Shown: positions 25,770-32,685 of the stretch, piece by piece
How the letters are laid out: every line of letters starts with the position of its first letter
Position numbering within the stretch: position 1 is the stretch's first letter
Assembly (NCBI RefSeq): GCF_000016425.1
Contig: NC_009380.1
Span: 1,802,144 to 1,866,143, forward strand
From: Salinispora tropica CNB-440
Lineage (GTDB): Bacteria > Actinomycetota > Actinomycetes > Mycobacteriales > Micromonosporaceae
DNA: 64,000 nt
Direction of reading: 5' to 3'
Translations under genes and position numbers: made by a program
The notes under the pieces: model-generated
What the model was told of the DNA's origin: nothing
Seen by the model: the letters and a program-made list of their open reading frames with translations, nothing else
Databases searched by the model: none

Positions 25770-26893
25770 CTGTCCGTCCCTGTGCCGGTGATTCCGTCTG
25801 CGCGCAGGCTGTAGACGATAGAGGTTAGTTCCTGTCGGGATTGCGGACAGATGCGGTCGCTGTCCAGGATTCGGGTGCTGCGATCGAGGAGCATGCGGCC
25901 CTCGGCGGGGTTGCCCAGAGGGAGGCCGCGTCGCACGGCTAGCAGCGCCCAGATGTTGTGGATGTTGAGGTCGATAAGGGGGTGCGTTGAATTGAGGCGT
26001 TGGACCAGGTGCCGGAAGAGAACCGAGCCGTGCCAGTCTGTGAGCGGTGCGGGCATGAAGGAGTCGTCGCACTGGCGGTACGGGATCTCCCCGACCCAGT
26101 AGGCCGAGTAGTTGAGGGCGGCTCGCTGGCAGGTATCGTCCGGGTGTGCGTGGGCGAGGAAGTCCCGCAACGGCTCCGGGTCGCCCTGGTTGGCCAGGGA
26201 TGTGACGACGGAGCGGGCGTCGGGCCACAGCGGTGACCAGGTGCGGAACGTGATCGTCCTGCGGGCGCGGGTGGTGGTCTGAGCGAGCCATGCTGCGGCT
26301 GTCCTGGTGGGGTCCATGCCCGCGAGGAAGCAGGCTTGCCGGTGCAGCAGAACGTTTGGGTCGCGTTCGGCGGCTGCGCGTTCGGCGAGCAAGTGAAGCC
26401 GGGCGAAGAACAAGCGTTGCTCGTCGGTGGGCAGGGTTGGTCCCGAGGCCACCGGACCTCGCCGGGCGTGGGTGACGGCTAGCCCTCTGGCGAAGGTCGG
26501 TGTTTGCCCGAGAACAGCCCAGAGGATCAGGTCGGTCAGCCGGTGGGTGAGGACGGACCAGCCGAGTGGCTGTTCAGCGATGTCGTTGCGGTCCGCCTGC
26601 CCGTTGAGGACCGCGGTGAGGATGAAGTCTGCCTCGGCGGCGTCGTCGAGTGCGGCGAGAAGGGTCACGTTCGCTCCGAGCCGTCCGAGTCTGCGCCGGA
26701 CGGCGATTGCCTGCCCGAGCGGCATCGCCGCAAATGGACGACGTCCGGACTCCCAGCTCTGCACGGTCACTCGGTCCACGTCCAGATCGGTGGCGAGTTG
26801 CTCCTGCGTCAGCGGGATGGACTCCCGGATCAGCTTGAGAAGGTAGCCAGTCACCTCGCCGCGCTGTGGTGCTGATCGTCCGCGACCTGCCAT
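25766..26893 (-). CDS. XRE-family regulator
   Basis: 375 aa from ATG 26893 (GGAGGGATGACGA upstream). N-terminal HTH at residues 12-65: LLKLIRESIPLTQEQLATDL, then VTVQSWESGRRPFAAM. The rest is an all-helical, TPR-like region with conserved HRQACFLAGMDPTRTAAAWL and YRQCDDSFM motifs. The same architecture is known in actinomycetes next to an HD hydrolase and small cysteine-containing proteins. A perfect palindrome lies 14 nt upstream of the start, consistent with autoregulation and control of the divergent genes. Confidence 0.85.
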   Translation of the reverse strand: MAGRGRSAPQRGEVTGYLLKLIRESIPLTQEQLATDLDVDRVTVQSWESGRRPFAAMPLGQAIAVRRRLGRLGANVTLLAALDDAAEADFILTAVLNGQADRNDIAEQPLGWSVLTHRLTDLILWAVLGQTPTFARGLAVTHARRGPVASGPTLPTDEQRLFFARLHLLAERAAAERDPNVLLHRQACFLAGMDPTRTAAAWLAQTTTRARRTITFRTWSPLWPDARSVVTSLANQGDPEPLRDFLAHAHPDDTCQRAALNYSAYWVGEIPYRQCDDSFMPAPLTDWHGSVLFRHLVQRLNSTHPLIDLNIHNIWALLAVRRGLPLGNPAEGRMLLDRSTRILDSDRICPQSRQELTSIVYSLRADGITGTGTDR

Positions 26894-26906
26894 TCGTCAT
26901 CCCTCC

Positions 26907-26923
26907 GTTGACCGGTGGTCAAC
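26907..26923. promoter_or_regulatory. Palindromic operator candidate
   Basis: GTTGACCGGTGGTCAAC, 7-bp perfect arms around GGT, in the divergent promoter region between the XRE regulator (14 nt from its ATG) and the three-gene operon. The left arm includes a TTGACC that could serve as a -35 element. Likely site for the adjacent regulator. Confidence 0.6.
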
Positions 26924-27123
26924 GTTTCCGCGTCAAACCAACGCTGTGGCGGACATGCGGCCAGCTCACTCGTACTACGGGTGAGTCCCACCGCCGTCGT
27001 TGTGATCGTAGCGTCGCAGTAACCGAACGTTCCAGATCCGGTCCCGTGGCTCGGGGGCGGCCATGGGGCGCTGCCCGGCGGAGGGAGCCAGTAGTGCGGG
27101 ACAGGACATCACCGGGGCGACGC

Positions 27124-27300
27124 GTGTCCTACGACCAGTACCTGATCGCCGTCGCGATGACCATGGTACGGCGACACCGACCGGCATGGTCGTGGCACAA
27201 ATGGAGGTGGCTGTGCCGGTGCGGGGCCGATCTGCCCTGTCGGAACCGACACCGCATCCCGATCAACCGCAGGCACTGGCCGGCAAAGGAAGAGCAGTGA
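27124..27300 (+). CDS. Small conserved Trp/Cys-rich protein (first of three)
   Basis: 58 aa from GTG 27124. Contains YDQYLIAVAMTMVRRHRPAW, a tryptophan-rich WHKWRW segment, and a LCRCGADLPC cysteine cluster that could bind metal. The stop overlaps the next GTG (GTGA). I recognise it only as a type of small protein that accompanies XRE/HD loci in actinomycetes. Function unknown. Confidence 0.6.
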   Translation: MSYDQYLIAVAMTMVRRHRPAWSWHKWRWLCRCGADLPCRNRHRIPINRRHWPAKEEQ

Positions 27301-27476
27301 CCAACGACGCCGAGAGACGGATCCTGCTCGCGCATCGGCTAGGGGCGGATGGCCTGTGTGCCGGCTGCCGCGCGTGGTGGTCACGCCTTGTCCCGTACCC
27401 GTGCTGGCAGGTGGAATGGGCGACCAGCCGACAGGCCCGCGCAAGCGTCGCCCGGTTTCTCGACGGTGTGCGGTGA
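27297..27476 (+). CDS. Small conserved protein (second of three)
   Basis: 59 aa from GTG 27297 with GGAAGAG upstream, overlapping the preceding stop by 4 nt. Conserved core ILLAHRLGADGLCAGCRAWW (CxxC) then PYPCWQVEWATSRQA; three Cys suggest a small metal site. The stop again overlaps the next start (GTGTGCGGTGA arrangement). Function unknown. Confidence 0.65.
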   Translation: MTNDAERRILLAHRLGADGLCAGCRAWWSRLVPYPCWQVEWATSRQARASVARFLDGVR

Positions 27477-27769
27477 CCACCCACGGTCCGGTCATGCCCG
27501 TCTGGAGCTGCGGAGGCTGCGGCCTGCCCTGGCCCTGTCCCACACGCAGACAGGAGTTGTGGGCGCAGTTTGCCGGCGCTCCGACGTCGCTGGCGCTCTA
27601 CCTTGGCTCCTACCTTGTCCAAGCCGCCGAGGACATGCCCTGGACACCGGCCGGTGCGCTGCATCACCGCTTCCTCGGCTGGACCAGACAGCCGCCAGCA
27701 ATACAGCAGCGAAGTACAGCATCCGTGCCAGCCGAACCAGGCCGGAACGGGCGGCACCAGGCCGGGTGA
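27473..27769 (+). CDS. Small conserved protein (third of three), C-terminus altered
   Basis: 98 aa from GTG 27473, overlapping the previous gene by 4 nt. Conserved part: MPVWSCGGCGLPWPCPTRR (four Cys in CxxC and WPC contexts) and SLALYLGSYLVQAAED, ending LHHRFLGWTR at about residue 74. The remaining 24 residues run through the 21-bp element repeat (27701-27721), so the native C-terminus was probably replaced at the element boundary. Relatives are sometimes labelled flavin reductase without support. Confidence 0.65.
   Translation: MTTHGPVMPVWSCGGCGLPWPCPTRRQELWAQFAGAPTSLALYLGSYLVQAAEDMPWTPAGALHHRFLGWTRQPPAIQQRSTASVPAEPGRNGRHQAG
27701..27721 (+). repeat. Right copy of the 21-bp element direct repeat
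   Basis: Exact match to 20341-20361. It lies inside the 3' end of the third small gene. Confidence 0.9.
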
Positions 27770-28195
27770 CCTCGTATCAGGCCCGATCCGACCGGCTCGC
27801 CGAGAGTTCACACCGAAGCGGTCGTTGGCTCGATCCCAGTATCGCCTATCATGGATATGCGCAGGTAGAAAGCCCGTCACAGGTTCAGCCGGTCACGGGC
27901 TTCCGCGCTTTTGCCCCGTAGATGGGGAGCAGATGGGAGCAGGGCCGAAGCTGGCTTGTGTTCCTGCCTGGGAGCTAGCGTCATTCCGGACGCCCAAGAC
28001 TCACTCCTGGGAGTGGTTCAAGCAGGCCGACCTCGACGTCGGTACTCGGTCGGATGGGTAACAGCCGACACTCTCCACCGTCTGTCCGCCTGTTGGAACG
28101 GGTAGGTGTAGCTGCGCTCGGTCTGGCTAGCCACCTGAACCAACTTGACGTAGTTCTCGTCCACTTCCGGCCGACCTGATGGTCCCGTCCTGAAC
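27770..28195. other. Gene-free element/chromosome junction
   Basis: Holds the attR-like tRNA copy, its stem, and a second short direct repeat (GATGGGGAGCA then GATGGGAGCA near 27921-27943) of the sort seen beside other integrases, hinting at stacked insertions. No gene is supported. Confidence 0.5.
27806..27847 (+). other. Degenerate tRNA-Val 3' half, candidate attR
   Basis: Copies the anticodon loop to 3' end of the tRNA at 20248-20290 with five substitutions (for example GTTCACACCGAAG exact, CGATCCCAGTATCGCC exact). No 5' half is present. A stem of 8 bp (AAGCCCGT 27870-27877 with ACGGGCTT 27895-27902) follows, like a tRNA terminator. Confidence 0.7.
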
Positions 28196-28208
28196 GGGAC
28201 TTAGTCCC
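28182..28208 (+). promoter_or_regulatory. Overlapping palindromes, DosR-box-like
   Basis: GTCCCGT (28182-28188) pairs with ACGGGAC (28194-28200), and GGGAC (28196-28200) with GTCCC (28204-28208) around TTA. The second reads GGGACTTAGTCCCCT, one mismatch from the DosR/DevR consensus GGGACTTNNGNCCCT. It lies about 65 nt upstream of the sulfide operon start. Confidence 0.4.
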
Positions 28209-28231
28209 CTATGACGCGACTCGCACCGCTA

Positions 28232-28247
28232 ATACCCTGGGGGGTAT
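28232..28247 (+). promoter_or_regulatory. CsoR/CstR-type operator
   Basis: ATACCCTGGGGGGTAT is an inverted repeat with the A/T-CCC-G-rich-GGTAT layout bound by CsoR-family repressors. It is 26 nt upstream of the first gene of a persulfide-type operon, so the sulfur-responsive member CstR is the more likely regulator; no such repressor gene is in the window. Confidence 0.6.
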
Positions 28248-28272
28248 CAGCGATTGGCGGGAGGTGGGCGTG

Positions 28273-29514
28273 ATGCGACGGTTGCTTGTGCTGGGCGCTG
28301 GCACGGCGGGCACGATGGTGGTCAACAAGCTGCGGCACCGGCTGGCCCGCTCGGACTGGCAGATCACCGTGGTGGAGCCCAACGACACGCACTACTACCA
28401 GCCGGGCTACCTGTTCCTGCCATTCGGCGTGTACAGCCCGGAGCAGGTGCTCAAGCCGACCGGGCCGCTGATCTCCGACGGCGTGGAGCTGATCTGCGGC
28501 GAGGTCGACCAGGTGATGACGTCGGACAACCGGGTCCTGCTGTCCGACGGTCGGTCCCTGCCCTACGACTATCTGGTGATCGCCACCGGTGTCACACCGC
28601 GGCCAGACCAGACCCCGGGCATGCTCGACGGCGGGCAGTGGCGTGAGCGGATCTTCGACTTCTACACCTACGACGGCGCGCTGGCCCTCGCGAACGCCCT
28701 CGACTCGTTCGACGAGGGCCGGCTGGTCGTGCACATCACCGACATGCCGATCAAATGCCCGGTCGCGCCACTGGAGTTCGCCTTCCTCGCCGACGCGTAC
28801 TTCCGGCAGCGTGGCATGCGGGACCGGGTCGAACTGGTCTACGCCACCCCGCTGCCCGGGGCATTTACCAAACCGGTCGCGTCCGCCCGGCTCGGCTCGA
28901 TGCTCGACGACCGGAAAATCACCGTTGAGTCGGACTTCCTGGTCGAACGCGTTGACGACACCACCCTTGTCTCGTACGACGAGCGGGAAGTCGGTTTCGA
29001 CCTGTTGGTCACTGTGCCCTTGAACATGGGCGCCGACTATGTTGCCCGCTCCGGGTTGGGCAACGAGCTGAACCTGGTCCCGGTCGACCGGCACACCATG
29101 CTCGCCAAGGGGTACGACAACGTTTTCGCCCTCGGCGACGCCAGCGACATCCCGACCTCCAAGGCGGGGTCGGTGGTGCACTTCTCCGTCGAGGTGTTCG
29201 TCGACAACTTCGTCGACCACGCCGCTGGCAGGCCAATGACGGGCAGCTTCGACGGGCACGCCAACTGCTTCGTTGAATCCGGCGACGGCAGGGCGCTGCT
29301 CATCGACTTCAACTACGACACCGAGCCCCTGCCGGGCAGCTACCCAGTGCCGTTCGTCGGCCCGTTCCGCCTGCTCGACGAGGCCGCCGTTAACCATTGG
29401 GGCAAGCTTGCGTTCCGCTGGATGTACTGGAACGTGCTGTTGCCCGGGCGGCCAATTCCGTTGCCGGCGCACATGTCGATGGCCGGCAAACACGTCCCGA
29501 GAACCGGAAAGTGA
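28273..29514 (+). CDS. Sulfide:quinone oxidoreductase-like FAD/NAD(P) protein
   Basis: 413 aa from ATG 28273 (GGGAGG 8 nt upstream; GTG 28264 is an alternative). FAD-binding GAGTAGTMVVNKL at the N-terminus, YLVIATGVTPRPDQTPG, and a second FAD motif NVFALGDASDIPTSKAGSV near residue 285. SQR-type cysteine in PIKCPVAPLEFAF (about 160); the C-terminal amphipathic WMYWNVLLPGRPIP could dip into the membrane. SQRs oxidise sulfide to persulfide with electrons to quinone. First gene of a four-gene sulfur operon. Confidence 0.85.
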   Translation: MRRLLVLGAGTAGTMVVNKLRHRLARSDWQITVVEPNDTHYYQPGYLFLPFGVYSPEQVLKPTGPLISDGVELICGEVDQVMTSDNRVLLSDGRSLPYDYLVIATGVTPRPDQTPGMLDGGQWRERIFDFYTYDGALALANALDSFDEGRLVVHITDMPIKCPVAPLEFAFLADAYFRQRGMRDRVELVYATPLPGAFTKPVASARLGSMLDDRKITVESDFLVERVDDTTLVSYDEREVGFDLLVTVPLNMGADYVARSGLGNELNLVPVDRHTMLAKGYDNVFALGDASDIPTSKAGSVVHFSVEVFVDNFVDHAAGRPMTGSFDGHANCFVESGDGRALLIDFNYDTEPLPGSYPVPFVGPFRLLDEAAVNHWGKLAFRWMYWNVLLPGRPIPLPAHMSMAGKHVPRTGK

Positions 29515-29521
29515 GGCAGCC

Positions 29522-29836
29522 ATGCCCATCACCACCATCGCCGGCCGCGACATCCACGTCGACGACGAAGGCTTCCTGACCGCCTACGACGAATGGGACG
29601 CCGACCTGGCCAAGCAACTGGCCGCCCAGATCGGCATCGACCTGACCGACGCGCACTTCAAGGTGCTCACTTTCCTGCGCGCCGACTACGCCGCCCAGGG
29701 TGAGACCGCTACCCTGCGACGCGTCTCGACGCTGGGCGGCATCCCGACCAAGGAACTCTTCACGCTGTTCCCCAAGAAGCCGGCCAAAAAGATGGCCTAC
29801 ATCGCCGGCTTGCCCAAACCACACGGCTGCGTCTGA
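29522..29836 (+). CDS. TusE/DsrC-like sulfur relay protein
   Basis: 104 aa from ATG 29522, 7 nt after the SQR stop. Full-length DsrC/TusE fold (GFLTAYDEWDADLAKQLAA; THLGGIP-like segment) ending AGLPKPHGCV. The penultimate Cys, the sulfur-carrying CysA, is present. The second Cys of true DsrC, 11 residues before it, is Ala. Chemically it therefore resembles single-cysteine TusE-type persulfide carriers rather than dissimilatory DsrC. Likely accepts sulfane sulfur from SQR or the DsrE-like partner. Confidence 0.88.
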   Translation: MPITTIAGRDIHVDDEGFLTAYDEWDADLAKQLAAQIGIDLTDAHFKVLTFLRADYAAQGETATLRRVSTLGGIPTKELFTLFPKKPAKKMAYIAGLPKPHGCV

Positions 29837-29850
29837 ACGGGAGTACTGCC

Positions 29851-30363
29851 ATGACAACCCAGGCCGCACCCGCGATCGTCCCGAACTTCGACGACGACCG
29901 GAGCACCGATCGCAAACTCGCCATCATCTGCTCCAAAGGCAATCTCGACATGGCCTACCCTGGCCTCATCCTCGCCAACGCCGCCCTGGGCGAAGGCGTC
30001 GAGACCCACCTGTTCTTCACCTTCTGGGGCTTCGACATGATTACCAAGTCGAGGATGGGCGACCTGAAGTTCACGATGCTGGGCAACACCGCCACCCACC
30101 TGCCGCAAGGCATCGGCGGTCTGCCCGGGATGACCGCGATGGCCACCCACCAGATGAAAAAGCAGATCGCCGAGGTCGGCGTCCCCGAGGTGCCCGAGTT
30201 CCTGGAGCAGATCGTCGCCTCCGGCGGGCACCTGTGGGCCTGCCGGATGTCCGCCGACATGATGCACCTGGCCAAGGACGACCTGTATGAGGGCGTCGAG
30301 GACATCATCAACGCTGCTGACTTCATCGAGAAGACCGACGGCGCCCAACTGCTGTTCATCTAG
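29851..30363 (+). CDS. DsrE2-like sulfurtransferase
   Basis: 170 aa from ATG 29851. DsrE/DsrF-like fold of the DsrE2 type: Cys in KLAIICSKGNLDMAYPGLIL, the strand HLFFTFWGFDMITK, and a second Cys in LWACRMSADMMHL near residue 132. These cysteines are the persulfide carriers in characterised DsrE2A proteins that mobilise cytoplasmic sulfur. Position between the TusE-like and OsmC-like genes supports a sulfur-transfer chain. Confidence 0.87.
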   Translation: MTTQAAPAIVPNFDDDRSTDRKLAIICSKGNLDMAYPGLILANAALGEGVETHLFFTFWGFDMITKSRMGDLKFTMLGNTATHLPQGIGGLPGMTAMATHQMKKQIAEVGVPEVPEFLEQIVASGGHLWACRMSADMMHLAKDDLYEGVEDIINAADFIEKTDGAQLLFI

Positions 30364-30373
30364 GAGGACTGCC

Positions 30374-30775
30374 ATGGCCAGCGGAAATGTGAACGTCGAA
30401 CACGTCGACGGAGACGTCTACGAGATCCACGTACGCGGACACCACCTCACCGTCGACCAGCCCGTCGACGTCGGCGGCACCGACAAGGCGCCCACCCCGA
30501 CCGAGTTGTTCGCTGCCTCACTCGCCGCGTGCGTCTCCTTCTATGCCGGCCGGTACCTCGACCGGCACGGTGACGACCGCACTGGGCTACGCGTGCACGC
30601 CGACTTCGACATGGCCACCGACCGGCCCGCCCGAGTCGCCGCGATCCGGGTCACCATCGACCCACCTGTGGGCTTCCCCACCGATCGCATCCCCGCGCTG
30701 ACCGCGGTCGCCCGGCATTGCACCATCCACAACACCCTGTTGAACCCGCCAGAAGTGACCATCACCGTCGAGTAG
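30374..30775 (+). CDS. OsmC-family protein
   Basis: 133 aa from ATG 30374, 10 nt after the previous stop, with TAGGAGGACTGCC upstream. Both family cysteines are present: LAACVSFYAGRYL (about residue 55) and RHCTIHNTLLNPP (about 115). OsmC/Ohr proteins reduce organic hydroperoxides; with sulfide genes they may act on polysulfide or persulfide. Last gene of the operon. Confidence 0.87.
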   Translation: MASGNVNVEHVDGDVYEIHVRGHHLTVDQPVDVGGTDKAPTPTELFAASLAACVSFYAGRYLDRHGDDRTGLRVHADFDMATDRPARVAAIRVTIDPPVGFPTDRIPALTAVARHCTIHNTLLNPPEVTITVE

Positions 30776-30789
30776 GAGGCACGAGCTGG

Positions 30790-31290
30790 ATATCGACAAG
30801 CCTTTCAGCCCTATCGAACTCGACTTATGGGTTCAGGCCGGACCGTGCCCAGGGCGCTTCGACATGGTGCAGGACGAGGATGGCCTGCACGATCGTGGTG
30901 ACGCCGTCGGCCGGAAGCGGCGCCGCTTGAATGGCGTGCACACGCTGCCCGGGGTGCGCTGGTAGCCCTTGTCGGCGGCGGTCATCACGTCCACGCTGGC
31001 CAGCGCGTCGATGATGCCGTGGACGCGGGCGGCGCTCAGATCGTGTGCTGATCCTGGCATCGCCGGTGAAGCCCACACGAACCGGCCGACGGTGTGCCGG
31101 ACACGTTCGGCGAGGTGGTGCAGGGTGCGGCTGGACAGCGAGACCGTGGGGACGGGAAAGACACACAGGCGAGGCTTCCGGTCGGGGCATCAGATCCTGG
31201 TCGACTGCTGTCTCACCGGGAGCCTCGCACTCATCACTCTTCGGGCTCGCCGCACCCACCCTGAGCTGCAAGATCGAGGTGCCACCTGAG
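30790..31290 (-). pseudogene. IS5-family transposase remnant A
   Basis: The minus strand contains the N-terminal RTLHHLAERV piece, then after an internal deletion the DDE-domain block WASPAMPGSAHDLSAARVHG, DALASVDVMTAADKGYQ and TPFKRRRFRP, and the C-terminal TTIVQAILVLHHVEAPW, in different frames. Several frameshifts make it inactive. Its N-terminal end is about 75% like remnant B at 35330-35615. Confidence 0.75.
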
Positions 31291-31640
31291 CAGGCGCCGA
31301 AGTCAGATCTCGCTGGTACCGGTACAGCGGCTCTTGGTTCCGCTTCAATCTGTGAGTTAAGGCGTTGCCGTGGGAGTACGGCACCTGGTTGAATCCAGCG
31401 GTCCTCGCTCAAGGTGTGGTGGCTCCGGTTGACCATGCCCGCAACATGGAGAGGGTGGCAGCCCGTTCGAGTCGGGCCGAGTCCGGGGAGCCCCGCCGGC
31501 TGTGGGGCTCCCAAGCCTCGCACATCGTCTGTGGCTAATCCTGAGATCCGATCAGGCTGGTTGACGACGGATCGCTGTTACTTGATTCGTGATACCCCGG
31601 TTTGGTGATCTTTGTTGTTTCTGGCTCAGGCTACCGGTGC

Positions 31641-32005
31641 TCAGTCCCAGAAGACGAACGTCAGCATGGCATCGCTGTTGGCGTGGGGCGGGCGAAGGCG
31701 ATGAAAGGCCGGGTGGTGTCGCAGCACCGCGATGTGGTGCTGGGCATGGGCGATATCGACGGTGTGGAAGTCTGATGTGACCTTGCGGGTTCGATCGTCG
31801 ATACTGCGCCAATCGCGCCATTGAACAACTTGCGCGTCGATTAGGTCGTTCCGGGCCCGGCAACGCTTCCGGCTGTATCGGTCCGGTCGGCGCTCGGACG
31901 CCTGACGTGTTGCTACCCGGGCCCAACTGCGAAGCTGTAGGCGCTGAGTGCGGCCGCCACCGCCAGCAGCCCGGCAGCCAGTGGAAGTGATGGGCGGATT
32001 CCCAT
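31641..32005 (-). pseudogene. C-terminal fragment of an unidentified protein
   Basis: The minus frame is open for about 120 codons to TGA at 31641, with coding-like end DIAHAQHHIAVLRHHPAFHR and final AMLTFVFWD, but it has no start codon or RBS. I do not recognise the family. It lies in IS debris, so a truncated gene is the simplest reading. Confidence 0.3.
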
Positions 32006-32098
32006 CAGTTCAACCGACCAATCAGCGTTGGTGGCGTGCATCGCGTCGGCGACAACACGGTCGGAGAATGGCCCCCTGTTGACGCCGTCGCTGTTCAC
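31913..32098 (-). CDS. Possible small membrane protein
   Basis: 61 codons from GTG 32098. A hydrophilic half is followed by one C-terminal hydrophobic helix (SLPLAAGLLAVAAALSAYSF). No RBS is evident and it overlaps another open frame, so support is weak. Confidence 0.25.
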   Translation of the reverse strand: MNSDGVNRGPFSDRVVADAMHATNADWSVELMGIRPSLPLAAGLLAVAAALSAYSFAVGPG

Positions 32099-32248
32099 AT
32101 GGACATGACTCAGCGGACCGAGCCGAGTCCGCTGGCGATGTCGTAGTCACGGTTGGCCGGATCCGAAGACCGTTACGATGTGAGCCTAGGGGCGACCATG
32201 ACCATCGCGTGATTGACGCGGCTGTCCCTCACTGGCCTACTTCTGAAC

Positions 32249-32443
32249 ATGATTGACGACAGGACGTGGCAGCTGCTCGAAGACGTGATCGAGGCGGTCG
32301 CTCACGGAGAGATGGCCAGCGCCGCCGACGCGTTCTCGATCCGCCGTTTGGGTGGGGAGCCCGAGATCGAGGTTGCCTTCGACGGTCACGCGGCGGTGTA
32401 CCGGATCACCGTCTCCCGAACTACCTGTCCTGCCGACGCCTGA
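32249..32443 (+). CDS. Small hypothetical protein
   Basis: 64 aa from ATG 32249: DDRTWQLLEDVIEAVAHGEM helix then a beta-like GEPEIEVAFDGHAAVYRITV. Codon usage looks coding and the fold is plausible, but no clear RBS and no recognised family. It sits alone between IS debris and the metallophosphoesterase gene. Confidence 0.35.
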   Translation: MIDDRTWQLLEDVIEAVAHGEMASAADAFSIRRLGGEPEIEVAFDGHAAVYRITVSRTTCPADA

Positions 32444-32685
32444 CTCGACGAGGCGATCAGCGGCAACGGGTGCGTGTCCGGTCCAGGCGAACGTGGGTGA
32501 CGGCACGGGGCGGTGACCTCGGGCGTCAAACAAGGACCCCGAGGTCACTCTGACGCGCACCCTCGCATTGAGGACGGCGCTCGTTGGGATACTGTTCCCG
32601 AGGCGGCGGGTAGGAGGCGAGAGTGTCGTCTCAATCCATCCCCCGGGTGTGTCCCGTGATAGCCCATACGTGTGGCGTGCGGTCC

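Larger units (their letters stand above)
20248..27847 (+). mobile_element. Decayed integrative element in tRNA-Val, about 7.6 kb
   Basis: The tRNA 3' half (20248-20290) reappears at 27806-27847 in the same orientation, with 38 of about 43 positions alike. A perfect 21-bp repeat (starting ATACAGCAGCGAAGT) lies at 20341-20361 and 27701-27721, just inside both ends. An integrase C-terminal remnant faces the tRNA at 20760-20898. A second terminator-like stem follows the right tRNA copy, as expected of the original tRNA flank. Cargo: a membrane protein, a PEP-mutase-like enzyme, regulator remnants, a GNAT remnant, and an XRE/HD operon with three small genes. No replication or transfer genes survive. 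Boundaries are inferred from the repeats. Confidence 0.65.
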
